Shown: positions 55,171 through 64,000 of the stretch, one piece after another
Position numbering within the stretch: position 1 is the stretch's first letter
Layout of the letters: every line of letters starts with the position of its first letter
Assembly (NCBI RefSeq): GCF_947301925.1
Contig: NZ_CAMYUE010000003.1
Location: 124,001-188,000 of the forward strand
DNA length: 64,000 bases
Origin: an uncultured Ruminococcus sp.
GTDB taxonomy: Bacteria; Bacillota; Clostridia; Oscillospirales; Ruminococcaceae
Reading direction: 5' to 3'
Program-made: the position numbers and the translations under genes
Notes under the pieces: model-generated
The model's input: the letters and a program-made list of their open reading frames with translations, nothing else
What the model was told of the DNA's origin: nothing
The model's database searches: none

Positions 55171-56606
55171 GCGGGAATGCGGCTGTTCTGAGAGACGTCA
55201 CGTTCAGATACGCAAACGGGGAGCAGGGGGCGCTGAACTTCCTCGGCCTCGAAATAAAGCGCGGCGAATGTCTGCTGATCTGCGGCAGCTCCGGCTGCGG
55301 CAAAACAACGGTCACAAGGCTGCTGAACGGTTTGATCCCCCACTATTACGAGGGCGAGCTCAGCGGCGATGTTACAGTATGCGGCAGAGATATCCGCAGG
55401 ACTGCCATAGAGGAGCTGGCGGGGACGGTGGGGAGCGTTTTCCAGAATCCGCGCAGTCAGTTCTTCTGCGTGGATACTACAGCGGAGATAGCCTTCGGCT
55501 GCGAGAACATGGGGCTCCCTGAAGCCGAGATACGGCAGCGTATGGACGCTGCGGTCTCTGATATGAGGATAGAGAAGCTACTCGGGCGCAGTATATTCAA
55601 GCTTTCGGGCGGCGAGAAGCAGAAGATAGCCTGCGCGGGAGTATCGGCGATGCTGCCGGAGCTGATAGTCCTTGACGAGCCGACCTCAAACCTCGATCTT
55701 GACGCAATAGACGAGCTCCGCGAGGTCATCGCGGCATGGAAGTCGCAGGGCAGGACGATAGTCGTCGCGGAGCACCGTCTCGGCTGGCTGGACGGACTTT
55801 GCGACAGGGTCATACTAATGGAAAACGGCAGTATTTCCGCAGAGTTTTCGGGCGCGGACTTCTTTGCACTCAGCACACGGAAGCTCAACAGCATGGGGCT
55901 TCGGGCGGCGCATACGGACTGCAATTACCTTGAAAGCGAGACCGGTCTGCACGCGATAAAGCCTTTTTCGGGCAGCGAGGTCATAACGCTGGAGAACTTC
56001 GTCTACAGCTGCGGAGGTCGGAAAGTCCTCGATATCGGCAGGCTTGAGCTGCCCGCAGGTTCTGTCACGGCAGTTGTGGGACACAACGGCGCAGGCAAAT
56101 CCACATTTGTGAAGTGTCTGTGCGGACTGCAAAAGCACTTCAGGGGGACGGTCACAGTGGGCGGCAAGCGGCTGCGCTCCAGGGACATGATGAGACTGTC
56201 GTACATGGTGATGCAGGACGTGAATCATCAGCTTTTCGCGGAGACCGTGCTGGAGGAGGTCATGCTCGGCGCGGCCGAGGGCTCTGAGGAAAAAGTGGAG
56301 CAAGTGCTTGAAAAGCTGGGTATATCGCAGTATAAGGAACGCCACCCCATGTCGCTCTCGGGCGGACAGAAGCAGCGCACAGCTATCGCGTCGGCGCTGC
56401 TCGCGGGGAAAAAGCTCCTTGTATTCGACGAGCCTACAAGCGGTCTTGATTTCAGGAGCATGGAACACACGGCGGAGCTGCTAAGCTCTCTTGACAGGGA
56501 CGTGACGGTGCTGATAGTCACCCACGACATGGAGCTGACAGAGCGCTGCTGTACCCATATACTCCATATCGAAAACGGACAGATCAAACAGATGGTGAAG
56601 CAATGA
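55167..56606 (+). CDS. Fused double ECF ATPase (EcfA-EcfA')
   Basis: ATG 55167 overlaps the ecfT stop (ATGA); the track's longer frame from 54615 is a shadow. 479 aa with two complete nucleotide-binding domains in one chain. Domain 1: Walker A GSSGCGKTT, signature LSGGEKQKIA, Walker B LIVLDEPTS. Domain 2 (from about 275): Walker A GHNGAGKST, Q-loop MVMQDVNHQ, LSGGQKQRTA, LLVFDEPTSG and a final THDME. Fusion of the two ATPases, rather than separate ecfA1/ecfA2 genes, fits dedicated ECF importers. Cytoplasmic, bound to EcfT. Confidence 0.93.
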   Translation: MSGNAAVLRDVTFRYANGEQGALNFLGLEIKRGECLLICGSSGCGKTTVTRLLNGLIPHYYEGELSGDVTVCGRDIRRTAIEELAGTVGSVFQNPRSQFFCVDTTAEIAFGCENMGLPEAEIRQRMDAAVSDMRIEKLLGRSIFKLSGGEKQKIACAGVSAMLPELIVLDEPTSNLDLDAIDELREVIAAWKSQGRTIVVAEHRLGWLDGLCDRVILMENGSISAEFSGADFFALSTRKLNSMGLRAAHTDCNYLESETGLHAIKPFSGSEVITLENFVYSCGGRKVLDIGRLELPAGSVTAVVGHNGAGKSTFVKCLCGLQKHFRGTVTVGGKRLRSRDMMRLSYMVMQDVNHQLFAETVLEEVMLGAAEGSEEKVEQVLEKLGISQYKERHPMSLSGGQKQRTAIASALLAGKKLLVFDEPTSGLDFRSMEHTAELLSSLDRDVTVLIVTHDMELTERCCTHILHIENGQIKQMVKQ

Positions 56607-57409
56607 CGGCAATTCAGCTTTTCCCGGATATCAGGCTGATATCCGGCGCGGGGAGCTCTCAGGCAGCAGAGGGCGAAACGGAGATAAGCATATGTATCGG
56701 CGGCTGCTGTGAATACAGAACAGGGGACGGATACTACTATCTGACTGCTGGGAGCTGTATCATCAGAGGCAGCGGGCGCGGATGTTGCAATGTTGCGTAT
56801 TCACGGGATTACCGCGGTATAACGCTGCTGACGGACAGGCACTGCGGCAGCGGCTTTGATGATGTGTTCGGCATAAGGGAACAGCTTGCAGGTATCTGCG
56901 AAACTGAAATGCACGTATTCAGGGCCGATGAGAAAATACAGCAGCTCGCAGAGGAGATATACGTTATCGGTGATGATCCGCGGAAGTCCATGCTGAGAAT
57001 TAAGACGGTGGAGCTTCTCATGCTGATCGGCGACCGTAGGAACAGGCACAGCGATCGTGCCGATACGATAAAGCTCATCGGCGAATTCATCTGCAAGAAC
57101 GTCTCCGAGCACTACACTATCGCACAGCTTTCGGAGCTGTTTAAGATAGATCCGACTACACTGAAGCTCCTTTTCAGGCAGAACTACGGCTGTCCGATTT
57201 ATACCTATACGAAAAGCAGAAAGATGTTCAGGGCGGCGGAGCTTCTCAGGGATACGGAAATGAAAGTCATAGACATCGCCGAGGAAGTGGGCTACTGCAA
57301 CGCCAGCAAGTTTTCAGGCGCCTTCAGGGACGTGATGGGAACAGCTCCGAAGAATTACCAAATGGAGCACAAAAATATGATAAGGCCGAAAGATCACGAT
57401 ATATCCTGA
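56603..57409 (+). CDS. AraC family transcriptional regulator (second copy)
   Basis: 268 aa, ATGA overlap with the ATPase gene. A short N-terminal sensing region (about 150 residues, Cys-rich: GGCCEY, GRGCCN) precedes a double helix-turn-helix: YTIAQLSELFKIDPTTLKLLF and VIDIAEEVGYCNASKFSGAF followed by GTAPKNY. The DNA-binding half is clearly related to that of the first AraC gene of the operon, while the sensor half is shorter. Last gene of the uptake operon, probably a co-regulator of it. Confidence 0.9.
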   Translation: MTAIQLFPDIRLISGAGSSQAAEGETEISICIGGCCEYRTGDGYYYLTAGSCIIRGSGRGCCNVAYSRDYRGITLLTDRHCGSGFDDVFGIREQLAGICETEMHVFRADEKIQQLAEEIYVIGDDPRKSMLRIKTVELLMLIGDRRNRHSDRADTIKLIGEFICKNVSEHYTIAQLSELFKIDPTTLKLLFRQNYGCPIYTYTKSRKMFRAAELLRDTEMKVIDIAEEVGYCNASKFSGAFRDVMGTAPKNYQMEHKNMIRPKDHDIS

Positions 57410-57429
57410 CACAGCTCTTATTAGCATAC

Positions 57430-57472
57430 TATATCAAACTAAGCCGGTTCGGAGCGGAAGCAGCTTGATATA
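57430..57472. repeat. Inverted repeat TATATCAA/TTGATATA
   Basis: Eight-base perfect arms separated by 27 bases, between the uptake operon and the DUF6110 gene. Inner bases pair partly (CT/AG), so it may be an imperfect terminator of the uptake operon or an operator for the metal ATPase pair. No U-tract follows. Confidence 0.4.
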
Positions 57473-57530
57473 TATGGTATCATTAGTTTAACGGAATCGG
57501 ATATTCCAATGCTTTTACTGAGGTGATCTT

Positions 57531-57827
57531 ATGAAATTCAATGATATCCCATGGAAAAAAATAGGTCTGTTTGCAGGCGGCGTCCTTTTCGGAACAGCAG
57601 GTATCAGAGTACTTTCGAGCAAGGACGCGAAAAAGTGCTATACCCATGCCACTGCGGCTGTGCTTCGTGCAAAGGAAAATGTTATGGAGACCGTAACTAC
57701 TGTCCGCGAGAACTGTGATGATATCCTTTCGGACGCAAAGGAGATAAACGAGCAGAGAGTTCTCGAGGAAGAAGCTGCCGTTATCGCAGACAAGTGCGAG
57801 GAGATAGCCGACACAAGCGAAGAATAA
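57531..57827 (+). CDS. DUF6110 family small protein, partner of a metal P-type ATPase
   Basis: 98 aa, ATG with GAGGTGA upstream. N-terminus is a glycine-rich hydrophobic segment (IGLFAGGVLFGTAGIRVL) that could anchor it in the membrane; the rest is a charged helix rich in Ala and Glu, coiled-coil-like, ending EEIADTSEE. I recall DUF6110 proteins being found beside HMA-type P-type ATPases in Firmicutes, as here; the role (chaperone, small regulatory subunit) is unknown. One weak hairpin and 47 bases separate it from the ATPase. Confidence 0.78.
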   Translation: MKFNDIPWKKIGLFAGGVLFGTAGIRVLSSKDAKKCYTHATAAVLRAKENVMETVTTVRENCDDILSDAKEINEQRVLEEEAAVIADKCEEIADTSEE

Positions 57828-57829
57828 GA

Positions 57830-57857
57830 AAAACAGGTCGCAGCGGCGGCCTGTTTT
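57830..57857 (+). other. Intercistronic hairpin between DUF6110 gene and metal ATPase
   Basis: AAAACAGG/CCTGTTTT perfect eight-pair stem with a GC-rich loop able to pair further, followed by CAT. It may act as a partial terminator or processing site that sets the ratio of the two proteins. Confidence 0.5.
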
Positions 57858-57874
57858 CATAGGGAGACTTTTTT

Positions 57875-59941
57875 ATGAAATGTAAGATATTACACGAATC
57901 AAAGGGGCGTATGCGGGTGCGCTTCTGTATAAACCGCATGACGTTGAAGCAGGCTGATATCGCGGAATATGCGCTGTCTGCCATAATTGGTGTGACAAGG
58001 GTACAGGTCTTTGACCGTACCTGCGATATCGTTATTGCCTATACCTGTGACAGAGCGGATATTATCCGTGAGCTTTCGGCTTTTTCATTCAATGACAGGA
58101 AGAACACGTCTCTTGTTCCCGAGCATACAGGCAGAGAGCTTAACAAGCGGTATGAGGAGAAGCTTGCGGCGGTAGTTATAAGGCGGTTTGTGAACAAGCT
58201 CATACTGCCTTTGCCCCTCCGCAGACTGATGGCCGTTGTAAAGGCCGCGAAGTACATATTTCGGGGACTGAAATGCCTGCTGAAGGGCAGGCTTGAGGTG
58301 TCCGTCCTTGATGCTACGGCAATAGGAGTATCACTTCTCCGCGGCGACTTCAGAACAGCGGGCTCGGTGATGTTCCTGCTGAATGTAGGCGATATCCTCG
58401 ACGAATGGACCCACAGGAAGTCTGTTGACGACCTGGCGCGGACTATGTCCCTGGGAGTTGAACAGGTCTGGCTCAGGACTGCCGACGGACAGGAAGTTCT
58501 CGTGCCCGTTAATGAAGTCCGCAGGGGCGACTTGGTGGTTGTGAGAACAGGCTCGATGATCCCCCTTGACGGCAAGGTGGTTTCGGGCGACGCAATGGTG
58601 AATCAGGCTTCAATGACGGGGGAATCCGTGCCTGTTCACAAGTCCGTGGGAGCTTATGCCTACGCGGGCACTGTTGTTGAGGACGGCGAGTGTACCATAG
58701 CTGTTGAAAATACGGCAGGCGGCGGCCGCTATGACCGTATCGTGAAGATGATAGAGGAGTCGGAGAAGATGAAGTCGGCCGCAGAGGACAAGGCTTCTCA
58801 TCTTGCCGACAGGCTGGTGCCGTGGAGTCTTGGGGGGACGCTTCTCACATGGCTGCTGACCAGAAATGTTACAAAGGCTCTGTCAATACTCATGGTGGAC
58901 TTTTCCTGTGCGCTGAAGCTTGCAATGCCTATATCCGTACTTTCTGCAATGCGCTATTGCAGCCGCGCAGGCATAACCGTAAAGGGCGGCCGTTTTATGG
59001 AGGCTGTTGCCGAGGCTGACACCATAGTTTTTGACAAGACGGGAACTCTTACATATTCCACTCCGAAAGTTTCCGGGGTAATTACCTTTGACGGACGGGA
59101 CGAGGACGAAATGCTTCGCCTTGCGGCCTGTCTTGAGGAGCACTATCCCCATTCCATAGCAAATGCGGTAGTAGCTGAGGCAGAGAAGCGGGGACTTGTC
59201 CATGAGGAGTTCCATTCAAAGGTGGAATATGTGGTAGCCCACGGCATATCAAGTATGGTGGAAGGGGAGCGCGTGCTCATCGGAAGTCACCATTTCATTA
59301 TAGAGGACGAGCAGTGCTCCGAGCCCGACGACGAGCGCTACAGGGAGCTTCCCGGCGAGTATTCTCACCTTTATCTGGCTATAGGCGGAGAGGTGGCGGC
59401 TGTTATCTGTATAGAGGATCCGCTTCGTGAGGAAGCAGCCGACGTTATTGAGAAGCTCCATGAATACGGCATATCCCGCGTGATTATGATGACGGGGGAT
59501 AATGAGCGCACAGCACGGGCTGTAGCGGAAAAGGTGGGCGTTGACGAGTATCATGCGGAGGTGCTTCCCGAGAACAAGGCCGCCTTCATACGCGAAGAGC
59601 ACGAGGCTGGACGCAGGGTAATAATGATAGGCGACGGCGTCAATGATTCACCTGCACTCAGTGAGGCCGATGCAGGTATCGCCATAAGCACGGGAGCTGC
59701 CATTGCCCGTGAGATAGCGGATATCACCATATCCGCCGATGACCTTTATGCTCTTGTGGAGCTGAAACGGCTGAGCAATGAGCTTATGGCGCGTATAGGC
59801 CGGAATTACCGTACTATCATCGGTTTCAACGGCGGACTTATAGGCCTCGGAGTTCTTGGGGGATTGCCGCCTGCGACTTCCGCGCTTCTGCATAACGCTT
59901 CGACGCTGGCAATAGGTCTCAGGAGTATGACTGAGCTTTAA
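57875..59941 (+). CDS. Heavy-metal-type (P1B-like) P-type ATPase with non-CPC metal motif
   Basis: 688 aa, ATG behind AGGGAG. Residues 1-130 are an HMA_2-like N-terminus without a CxxC metal-binding motif. The P-type core is complete: TGES near 249, DKTGT near 389, and GDGVNDSPAL near 589. In the membrane helix just before the phosphorylation site, where P1B pumps carry CPC, SPC or similar, this protein reads DFSCALKLAMP: one cysteine with no following proline. Together with the DUF6110 partner this marks a specific subfamily whose metal I cannot assign (manganese, iron or zinc are all possible). Predicted to export a metal cation. A terminator follows. Confidence 0.9.
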   Translation: MKCKILHESKGRMRVRFCINRMTLKQADIAEYALSAIIGVTRVQVFDRTCDIVIAYTCDRADIIRELSAFSFNDRKNTSLVPEHTGRELNKRYEEKLAAVVIRRFVNKLILPLPLRRLMAVVKAAKYIFRGLKCLLKGRLEVSVLDATAIGVSLLRGDFRTAGSVMFLLNVGDILDEWTHRKSVDDLARTMSLGVEQVWLRTADGQEVLVPVNEVRRGDLVVVRTGSMIPLDGKVVSGDAMVNQASMTGESVPVHKSVGAYAYAGTVVEDGECTIAVENTAGGGRYDRIVKMIEESEKMKSAAEDKASHLADRLVPWSLGGTLLTWLLTRNVTKALSILMVDFSCALKLAMPISVLSAMRYCSRAGITVKGGRFMEAVAEADTIVFDKTGTLTYSTPKVSGVITFDGRDEDEMLRLAACLEEHYPHSIANAVVAEAEKRGLVHEEFHSKVEYVVAHGISSMVEGERVLIGSHHFIIEDEQCSEPDDERYRELPGEYSHLYLAIGGEVAAVICIEDPLREEAADVIEKLHEYGISRVIMMTGDNERTARAVAEKVGVDEYHAEVLPENKAAFIREEHEAGRRVIMIGDGVNDSPALSEADAGIAISTGAAIAREIADITISADDLYALVELKRLSNELMARIGRNYRTIIGFNGGLIGLGVLGGLPPATSALLHNASTLAIGLRSMTEL

Positions 59942-59967
59942 TGAGCTTCATCAGGCAAAAAGAAGAA

Positions 59968-59999
59968 GGCTGTTCCGCCAAAAGCGGAGCAGCCTTTTT
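59968..59999 (+). terminator. Terminator after the metal P-type ATPase
   Basis: GGCTGTTCCGC-CAAAA-GCGGAGCAGCC stem (one G-U) followed by TTTTTATATATA. Confidence 0.92.
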
Positions 60000-60062
60000 A
60001 TATATACTTAAAATCATACAGAAACAGCACTGAAAATCCTTGTTTTTTCATTACGCCACCTC

Positions 60063-60117
60063 TTGAAATTTGTGTTAGTATATGCTAAAATATAGTTATA
60101 AGTTTGCATATACTAAC
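60063..60117 (+). promoter_or_regulatory. Promoter with overlapping inverted repeat GTTAGTATATGC/GCATATACTAAC
   Basis: TTGAAA (60063-60068), 17 bases, TAAAAT (60086-60091) with TG extension. A perfect 12-base inverted repeat with a 20-base centre has one arm between -35 and -10 (60074-60085) and the other over the start region (60106-60117). Each arm is also a near copy of the 16-base GTTAG-N6-CTAAC box. The layout predicts repression of the methyltransferase gene. Confidence 0.75.
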
Positions 60118-60151
60118 GTCTATAAAATAATAATAAAAAGGAGCTGTAATT

Positions 60152-60949
60152 ATGGAACTGAAATTAGGCGATGTACAGACTACCGCGCTTATACCGCTTG
60201 CGATAAAAGCGAATGAGACACTCAGGAAAAATGCGCGTATCAAGGACAAAAAGGCTGTGGAGATAATCAGAGCGCTGAATATAGACACCAGGCCTTATGA
60301 TAAGTTCATGTCGCATGAGGGCGTTATTGCGCGTACCATTATGCTTGACAGGCAGCTGAAGGGTATCATTCAGAATTCTCCCGATACGGTGGTCGTGAAT
60401 GTGGGCGCAGGCTTTGACGACCGCTTCTCAAGAGTGGATAACGGCAAAATACTGTGGTTTGACCTTGATCTGCCCGATTCTGTCGCCGCAAGAAGAAAAG
60501 CCTTTCCGGAACGTGACCGGGTTACGATGATCGCAGGAAACGCGCTGGAAAGCGACTGGTGCAAAACGGTACAGGAAGCTCTTGAGGGCAGGAAGTCCAG
60601 GCCTGTTTTTATTGCCGAAGGACTCTTTATGTACCTTACTTTTGAGCAGATACGCACTTTTCTGGAAGTGCTGAAAAACAATTTCCCCCACGGGGGTATC
60701 CTCATAGCCGAGCAGAACTGCAAGGCGATGCAGAAGAGCGAAAAGCACCACGATACCGTAAAAAATACCAACGCGCATTTCTGTTCGGGTACTGATTCGG
60801 GGCAGGAGATAGCTGATCTGACAGACGGAATACAGTTTGTTGAGGAGCACAGCTTCAATGAGGAAATGAAGAAATACAGCATACGCGCAAAACTGTTTGC
60901 ACTGCTGCTGCCGAAAATGAATGACCGCTGGGCAACCTTCAGATGGTGA
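60152..60949 (+). CDS. Class I SAM methyltransferase, leucine carboxyl methyltransferase/TcmP-like (COG3315)
   Basis: 265 aa, ATG with AAAGGAGCTG upstream. The SAM site is VVVNVGAGFDDRF followed by WFDLDLPDSVAARR, the pattern of the LCMT/Ppm1 family that includes TcmP, an O-methyltransferase of polyketide synthesis. The motif FIAEGLFMYL and a late IAEQN strand fit. Substrate unknown. It has its own promoter and is separated from the PKS block by about 19 kb of unrelated genes, so participation in polyketide tailoring is possible but unsupported. The operator-bearing promoter suggests inducible expression. Confidence 0.85.
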   Translation: MELKLGDVQTTALIPLAIKANETLRKNARIKDKKAVEIIRALNIDTRPYDKFMSHEGVIARTIMLDRQLKGIIQNSPDTVVVNVGAGFDDRFSRVDNGKILWFDLDLPDSVAARRKAFPERDRVTMIAGNALESDWCKTVQEALEGRKSRPVFIAEGLFMYLTFEQIRTFLEVLKNNFPHGGILIAEQNCKAMQKSEKHHDTVKNTNAHFCSGTDSGQEIADLTDGIQFVEEHSFNEEMKKYSIRAKLFALLLPKMNDRWATFRW

Positions 60950-60982
60950 CAGTATTTATCAAGTTGTCGTCCGGCCGAAATA

Positions 60983-61016
60983 AAAACCGCCTGTACGTTC
61001 AGTACAGGCGGTTTTA
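60983..61016 (+). terminator. Bidirectional terminator between methyltransferase gene and eno
   Basis: AAAACCGCCTGTAC-GTTCA-GTACAGGCGGTTTT, perfect 14-pair stem with A/T flanks giving a U-tract in both directions. Confidence 0.93.
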
Positions 61017-61057
61017 TATGAATAGGAAGGGTCTATGAAGATTTCACTATGATGTGC

Positions 61058-62368
<1,311 letters not shown>

Positions 62369-62380
62369 TTATAATATATT

Positions 62381-62471
62381 TAATGTGATCGCTCACATTA
62401 TTGACGGTAGCAGGCTCTTGTATGCAATATAGAGGAAATTCGCACTTTTCCCCCACCGAAAGGAGCCTGCT
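62381..62471 (-). other. Structured 5' leader of eno
   Basis: In the transcript of the minus strand, AGCAGGCTC and GAGCCTGCT (62471-62463 and 62417-62409) can pair across 45 bases, closing a loop that contains GGUGGGGGAAAAGUGCGAAUUU; it is followed by a perfect hairpin UAAUGUGA-GCGA-UCACAUUA (62400-62381) that ends 13 bases before the ribosome site. The shape is that of a regulated leader, but it matches no riboswitch class I recognise. Confidence 0.5.
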
Positions 62472-62487
62472 GTTATGATTTATTAAC

Positions 62488-62503
62488 GTTAGGATGCCCT
62501 AAC
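62488..62503. promoter_or_regulatory. Palindrome GTTAG-N6-CTAAC at the eno transcription start
   Basis: GTTAGGATGCCCTAAC is perfectly symmetric and covers the expected +1 of eno. Same core and spacing as the box in the uptake-operon leader (49397-49412); placed to act as a repressor site. Confidence 0.6.
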
Positions 62504-62509
62504 ATTATG

Positions 62510-62538
62510 ATTATAGCATTTTACGGCGCACTTGTCAA
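62510..62538 (-). promoter_or_regulatory. Sigma-A promoter of eno
   Basis: Minus strand TTGACA (62538-62533), 17-base spacer, TATAAT (62515-62510) with TGC extension. Perfect consensus, as expected for a highly expressed glycolytic gene. Confidence 0.93.
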
Positions 62539-62551
62539 TTTGATTATTGAT

Positions 62552-62567
62552 ATTTGTATATACTAAC
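62552..62567. promoter_or_regulatory. Half-degenerate GTTAG-N6-CTAAC box upstream of eno
   Basis: ATTTGTATATACTAAC: the CTAAC arm is exact, the other arm is ATTTG, and the centre TATATA matches the boxes at 60074 and 60102. It lies 14 bases upstream of the eno -35 box, between eno and the divergent P-type ATPase gene. Confidence 0.4.
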
Positions 62568-62658
62568 AAATATGACACAGCGATATTCAAAAGCCATGTG
62601 CAAGTCGTTTAGATATAAGTAATATACAGCTTTTTGTATACGCCGCTGAATGCGGCTA

Positions 62659-62687
62659 TTGCTTTTTTTTCCATACTGTGTTATAAT
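62659..62687 (+). promoter_or_regulatory. Probable promoter of the second P-type ATPase
   Basis: TTGCTT (62659-62664), 17 bases, TATAAT (62682-62687). The -10 is perfect; the -35 matches four of six bases. Confidence 0.55.
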
Positions 62688-62723
62688 TAAAAAAGTATAT
62701 TTTGCGAGGTGTAATTCGACATA

Positions 62724-64000
62724 ATGAAAACCAGTGAATTCCGCGAGGTCACTGATCCCGAACGCTTCAAGGCGGATTACGATCAGGGACTTACCGTTGC
62801 TCAGGTAAAACAGAGGATCGCCGAGGGGCTGGATAACAAGCCCGTTGAATCTCCCTCAAAGACCGTGAAGGAGATACTCGCCGACAATATCTTTACCTAC
62901 TTCAACCTTATATTCGTTATACTCTCGGTGCTGCTCATAATCGTCGGCTCCTACCGTGACCTGACCTTTATGCCAGTCATCATCGCCAATGCCCTTATCG
63001 GTATTATCCAGGAGCTCCGCTCCAAATCGGTGCTGGACAAGATAGCGGTGCTCAATGCACCTGTTTCCACCGCTGTCCGTGACGGACAGATAGTAAGCAT
63101 ACCCTCAAAGGATCTTGTGCTGGACGATATCGTTATCTTCAAAGCGGGCAATCAGATATGCGCCGACGCTGTCGTAGTGGACGGAAATGTTTCCGTAAAC
63201 GAGTCGCTGCTGACGGGCGAATCCGACGAGATAACCAAGAAGCCCGGCGATACCCTTATGTCGGGAAGCTATATCGTTTCGGGCACCTGCCGCGCAAGAC
63301 TTGAAAAGGTGGGCAGACATTCCTATATCTCAAGACTGACCCTTCAGGCAAAGAAGTCCAGAAAGGGCGAGCAGTCCGAGATGATACGCTCACTCAACAG
63401 GATAGTAAAGTTTGCAGGTGTGGCTATAATACCTATCGGTATAATACTTTTCTATCAGGCCTTCTATATAAACCACTATACCATAAAGGAAAGCGTGCAG
63501 TCCATGGTGGCTGCGGTCATCGGCATGATACCCGAGGGACTGTTCCTGCTGGCAAGCGTTTCCCTTGTTATCAGCGCCATGAAGCTGGCTATCAAGAAGG
63601 TACTGGTCCACGATATGAAATGTATCGAGGCCCTTGCGCGAGTGGACGTGCTCTGTGTGGACAAGACCGGTACTATCACCAAGAACGAGATGACTGTGGC
63701 GGACGTTGTGGCTGCCTCGGCCGAATATGATACGGAAATGATACAGGGGCTCCTCAGCGACTTTGCTGCCGCCCAGGACTCCGACAACCAGACCATGACC
63801 GCTCTGAAGGGGCATTTCCACCGTCCTGCGGGAAGGAGAGCAGTTTCCACTACGGGCTTCTCCTCTGAATTCAAGTACAGCAGCGTTACCTTCGAGCGTG
63901 ATTCCTATGTCATCGGCGCTCCCGAATTCGTACTGAAGGAGAGCATCAGCGGCTATAAGGATACTATCGACAGCTACAGCCGCAAGGGCTACAGAGTTCT
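62724..64000 (+). CDS. Cation-transporting P-type ATPase (3'-truncated by window end)
   Basis: Not in the ORF track because it runs off the window; 425 codons are visible. ATG 62724 is the only start (a stop lies four codons upstream); GAGGT is 13 bases away, a long spacing. Visible: paired membrane helices near 58-95, TGES in NESLLTGESDE (about 165), two helices near 228-290 with MIPEGLFLL, and the phosphorylation site DKTGT near 312. PEGL in helix M4 is the pattern of P2-type (Ca/Mg/Mn-like) pumps rather than heavy-metal P1B pumps; no N-terminal HMA domain is present. The ion cannot be assigned. The hinge GDGVND motif would lie beyond the window. Confidence 0.9.
   Translation, partial: MKTSEFREVTDPERFKADYDQGLTVAQVKQRIAEGLDNKPVESPSKTVKEILADNIFTYFNLIFVILSVLLIIVGSYRDLTFMPVIIANALIGIIQELRSKSVLDKIAVLNAPVSTAVRDGQIVSIPSKDLVLDDIVIFKAGNQICADAVVVDGNVSVNESLLTGESDEITKKPGDTLMSGSYIVSGTCRARLEKVGRHSYISRLTLQAKKSRKGEQSEMIRSLNRIVKFAGVAIIPIGIILFYQAFYINHYTIKESVQSMVAAVIGMIPEGLFLLASVSLVISAMKLAIKKVLVHDMKCIEALARVDVLCVDKTGTITKNEMTVADVVAASAEYDTEMIQGLLSDFAAAQDSDNQTMTALKGHFHRPAGRRAVSTTGFSSEFKYSSVTFERDSYVIGAPEFVLKESISGYKDTIDSYSRKGYRV

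Noticed and set aside
62383-62398. TGTGA...TCACA palindrome as a CRP/Fnr-type site
   Set aside because: The centre is four bases rather than the six of CRP sites, and it lies inside the eno leader downstream of the promoter; an RNA hairpin explains it better.
62642-62670. GCCGC/GCGGC hairpin followed by T8 as a terminator
   Set aside because: Six bases separate the stem from the T-tract, the stem is only five pairs, and no plus-strand gene precedes it.

Overview
The window looks like a chromosomal segment of a Gram-positive anaerobe of the Clostridia, most probably a Ruminococcus-like Oscillospiraceae. This is inferred from strong GGAGG ribosome sites, canonical TTGACA-17-TATAAT promoters, a BirA-operator bioY, ECF transporter modules, and DUF4364 and DUF6110 proteins that I associate with this group. 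No 16S rRNA gene is present, so the taxon is not proven.

Region 1 (1-40.85 kb) is one co-directional block of eight genes, entering already open at base 1. It encodes an AT-less (trans-AT) modular polyketide assembly line with two free-standing partner enzymes. Domain order as read from the translations (psi = catalytic residues missing): PKS-1 [KS]-DH-KR-ACP-KS-DH-KR-ACP; PKS-2 ER-KS-DH-KR; PKS-3 MT-ACP-KS(with Ser-less ACP-like insert)-ECH-ACP; PfaD-type trans-ER; HMG-CoA-synthase-like HCS; PKS-4 KS-(degenerate AT-like)-ACP-psiACP-KS-DH-KR-MT-ACP; PKS-5 KS-KR-ACP-KS-psiDH; PKS-6 KR-ACP-KS-ECH-ACP-ACP. That is nine KS domains, six KRs, two C-methyltransferases, two embedded ECH2-like crotonases and no acyltransferase or thioesterase. 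The HCS and ECH domains predict beta-branching. The trans-AT, ECH1, donor ACP, decarboxylating KS and release enzyme must lie upstream or elsewhere. A strong bidirectional terminator ends the block, next to a tRNA-Leu(CAA) on the opposite strand; base composition becomes visibly GC-richer beyond it.

Region 2 (41.2-49.2 kb) is housekeeping. It holds an EAL phosphodiesterase with a degenerate GGDEF domain (minus strand), then an operon driven by a textbook promoter: aroB-aroA-aroC (shikimate to chorismate), a DUF4364 protein, a GNAT acetyltransferase and a patatin-like hydrolase. bioY follows on the opposite strand behind a BirA-type operator.

Region 3 (49.2-57.4 kb) is a translationally coupled operon: MptD/Trep_Strep-type ECF S component, AraC regulator, two permease-ATPase ABC half-transporters, EcfT, a fused double EcfA and a second AraC regulator. 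It resembles a siderophore or metallophore uptake locus. Its promoter carries direct repeats abutting the -35 (AraC type) and a GTTAG-N6-CTAAC palindrome in the leader.

Region 4 (57.4-64 kb) holds a DUF6110 protein plus heavy-metal P-type ATPase pair, a TcmP/LCMT-type methyltransferase, enolase (minus strand) and the start of another cation P-type ATPase that runs off the window. The same GTTAG-N6-CTAAC motif recurs at the methyltransferase and eno promoters, suggesting one shared regulator. Intergenic stretches near or above 300 bases (40840-41092, 42948-43262, 49177-49426, 62357-62723) hold only the tRNA, terminators, promoters, operators and leaders listed.
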